Shown here piece after piece: positions 31,326 to 32,536 of a stretch of 32,536 nucleotides of DNA. The position numbers and the translations under genes were made by a program. Source of the stretch: Bacteroidales bacterium (lineage in GTDB: Bacteria; Bacteroidota; Bacteroidia; Bacteroidales; UBA12170); assembly GCA_021157585.1 (NCBI GenBank), contig JAGGWH010000139.1, positions 1 to 32,536 on the forward strand. The letters run 5' to 3'. The notes under the pieces were generated by a model, which was given only the letters and a program-made list of their open reading frames with translations, searched no databases and was not told the DNA's origin. How positions within the stretch are numbered: the stretch's first letter is position 1; each line of letters begins with the position of its first letter.

Positions 31326-32536
31326 ATGCAAACAAATTATTATTCCATACTTTCTTCTAAAATTGTTAAGAAACCATGGCTTATGGTTTTTTTGGTTTTT
31401 TTCAGCACTCTTTTCTTTACGGCAAATTTAAAGGCACAGACACTTTTAGACAATTATGATGGTACTGATGACCTTACTTACACAACGGAAGGAACATGGT
31501 CTATTACCGGTGGACAATACGAGGGACAAAACGGAGGAGCTTCAACCCCGGAACATAGCTACGCTTCTTATGATCTTTCAAATTCTTTTTCCGGCTACAT
31601 TTTGGACAAAGCAAACACCAATACTTGGTTTGGATGGATAGACTTAAATAATGATGTGGTCTCAGGATGGGGTTCTACTAATAAATCTGCAGGAATGGTT
31701 TTAGCCGCAAACTCTTCAGATTTTAACGCCACGACAACAAGCGGTTATGCTGTTGTACTTAGAAATAATCCTGACGAATTAGTCATTATCCGTTTTGATA
31801 ATGGGATTACTTCAGGAGCAACCAACTTGCCAGATAATTCTACAGAAATAGTTTCCAGTGGTTACACTTATGCCGATTCTGACAATGGTGTAAACTTTTT
31901 TGTAGAATACCTTAGCGATGGCACTTGGAAAATTTCTTACTTGGCTGGCGCAAAACTCTCAGATGCAAATGCTGTTGACAAAGCTCAATACACCGGTGGT
32001 GATGACACTTCATTAAGTGCTGAAGAAACCTATACGGGTTCTACTTATAAATATGCAGGCTGGGTTTACGCACATGGAAGCACAACCAATACATCATATT
32101 TTGATAATTTTGGTGCTAGTTATACCGATAATTTACCACCTGTTGCAACTTGGGATCCTGCTGATGGAGATATTGGAGTAGCTGTTGATGGAGATATAAC
32201 GATTACTTTTAACGAGGCCATTCAAAATACTGATGGAAGTGCAATAACAGACCTTAGCACTCTCATTACACTTAAATTAGATGATTCAGGTGGTGCCGAT
32301 GTGAGCTATTCTGCAACTATAGATGGGACAAATACCATAATCACAATAACTCCTGATGTAGATTTAACCAACTCTCAGCTGTATTATGTTGCCATAGCAG
32401 CTGTTGAGGATGCAAACGGAAACGAAACCTCTGGGGAAAGTATTTCTTTTACAGCTATTGGACCTGAGCCAACTAATGATCCTAATGATAAGAGTATAAC
32501 GGATATTACTCATATAGATATTACCATTAACTGGAG
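31326..32536 (+). CDS. Secreted multi-domain protein with Ig-like domain, 3' end outside window
   Basis: The frame is open from the ATG at 31326 to the end of the window (403 complete codons). A signal peptide covers about 1-38 (core LMVFLVFFSTLFF, cut near NLKAQ). Residues of about 39-270 form a beta-rich domain with many Gly, Ser, Thr and Asn and aromatic residues, ending in TSYFDNFGASY; it looks like a lectin/LamG-type jelly roll, but I cannot assign a family. From about 272 to 378 is a bacterial Ig-like (Big_5) domain: PPVATWDPADGDIGVAVDG, then ITITFNEAI and ITITPDVDL. Another repeat starts at the window edge. Such proteins in this phylum usually end in a T9SS sorting domain. No gene name can be given. 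Confidence 0.8.
   Translation, partial: MQTNYYSILSSKIVKKPWLMVFLVFFSTLFFTANLKAQTLLDNYDGTDDLTYTTEGTWSITGGQYEGQNGGASTPEHSYASYDLSNSFSGYILDKANTNTWFGWIDLNNDVVSGWGSTNKSAGMVLAANSSDFNATTTSGYAVVLRNNPDELVIIRFDNGITSGATNLPDNSTEIVSSGYTYADSDNGVNFFVEYLSDGTWKISYLAGAKLSDANAVDKAQYTGGDDTSLSAEETYTGSTYKYAGWVYAHGSTTNTSYFDNFGASYTDNLPPVATWDPADGDIGVAVDGDITITFNEAIQNTDGSAITDLSTLITLKLDDSGGADVSYSATIDGTNTIITITPDVDLTNSQLYYVAIAAVEDANGNETSGESISFTAIGPEPTNDPNDKSITDITHIDITINW

Noticed and set aside
31456-31641. Short plus-strand open frame inside the last gene
   Set aside because: Out of frame with a long, signal-peptide-bearing reading frame (31326 onward) that is plainly the coding one.
1-32536. Prophage, integrative element, restriction or defence system
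   Set aside because: No integrase, transposase, phage structural, toxin-antitoxin or nuclease genes were seen; both tRNA genes lack flanking attachment-site duplications that I could find.

Overview
The window looks like an ordinary chromosomal segment of an AT-rich member of the Bacteroidota, probably within or near the Bacteroidales/Marinilabiliales; I do not name a genus. Four lines of evidence support this. Secreted proteins carry type IX secretion (T9SS) C-terminal sorting domains. There are DUF4835/PorD-like and DUF6913-like proteins. The gene order bamD-rpoZ-coaBC-DUF4835-recN is typical of the phylum. Promoters match the Bacteroidota form, with a -7 box TAnnTTTG and sometimes a -33 TTTG.

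Layout. Positions 1-1262 hold tRNA-Arg(ACG) and an AI-2E/PerM-type permease on the minus strand. Positions 1581-4733 hold a small conserved protein, dapA (lysine/peptidoglycan precursor synthesis) and a secreted M14 zinc carboxypeptidase. Positions 4921-11060 hold a plus-strand block: bamD, RNA polymerase omega, coaBC, a DUF4835 exported protein, recN and fabI. Monomeric isocitrate dehydrogenase (11225-13453, minus) faces this block across a bidirectional terminator. After a 489-bp gap come tRNA-Leu(TAG), a 10TM heavy-metal exporter-like permease, an Nramp-like transporter with a non-canonical metal site, and dnaX, all on the minus strand. Positions 18616-21050 are a molybdenum cofactor operon, moeA-moaA-moaC, with an unusually short MoaA. 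Then, on the minus strand, come a TrmH/SpoU methyltransferase, rpmH (L34, 53 codons), pepD, an orphan 7TM protein, an MFS transporter and rsmG. A 920-bp repeat-rich, gene-free island follows (26726-27645). The last part (27646 to the end) encodes a GH73 glucosaminidase with LysM domains, a lamin-tail-like T9SS cargo protein, and the 5' part of another secreted Ig-like protein that runs off the window.

Functionally this is mostly housekeeping: envelope biogenesis (BamD, FabI, DapA, GH73, CoaBC), replication and repair (DnaX, RecN), translation (L34, RsmG, TrmH-like, two tRNAs), central metabolism (Icd) and cofactor synthesis (Moa/Moe), plus protein export and secreted peptidases. I found no CRISPR array, prophage, transposase gene, restriction system or obvious defence island, and no clear undescribed multi-gene system.

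The observations most worth a second look are these: the altered Nramp metal site beside a putative metal exporter; the compact MoaA; three genes whose promoter places the start codon at about +1 (leaderless mRNA); poly-A runs in dnaX and coaBC that would truncate the product at a domain boundary if slippage occurs; and several palindromic or dispersed repeat elements between genes.
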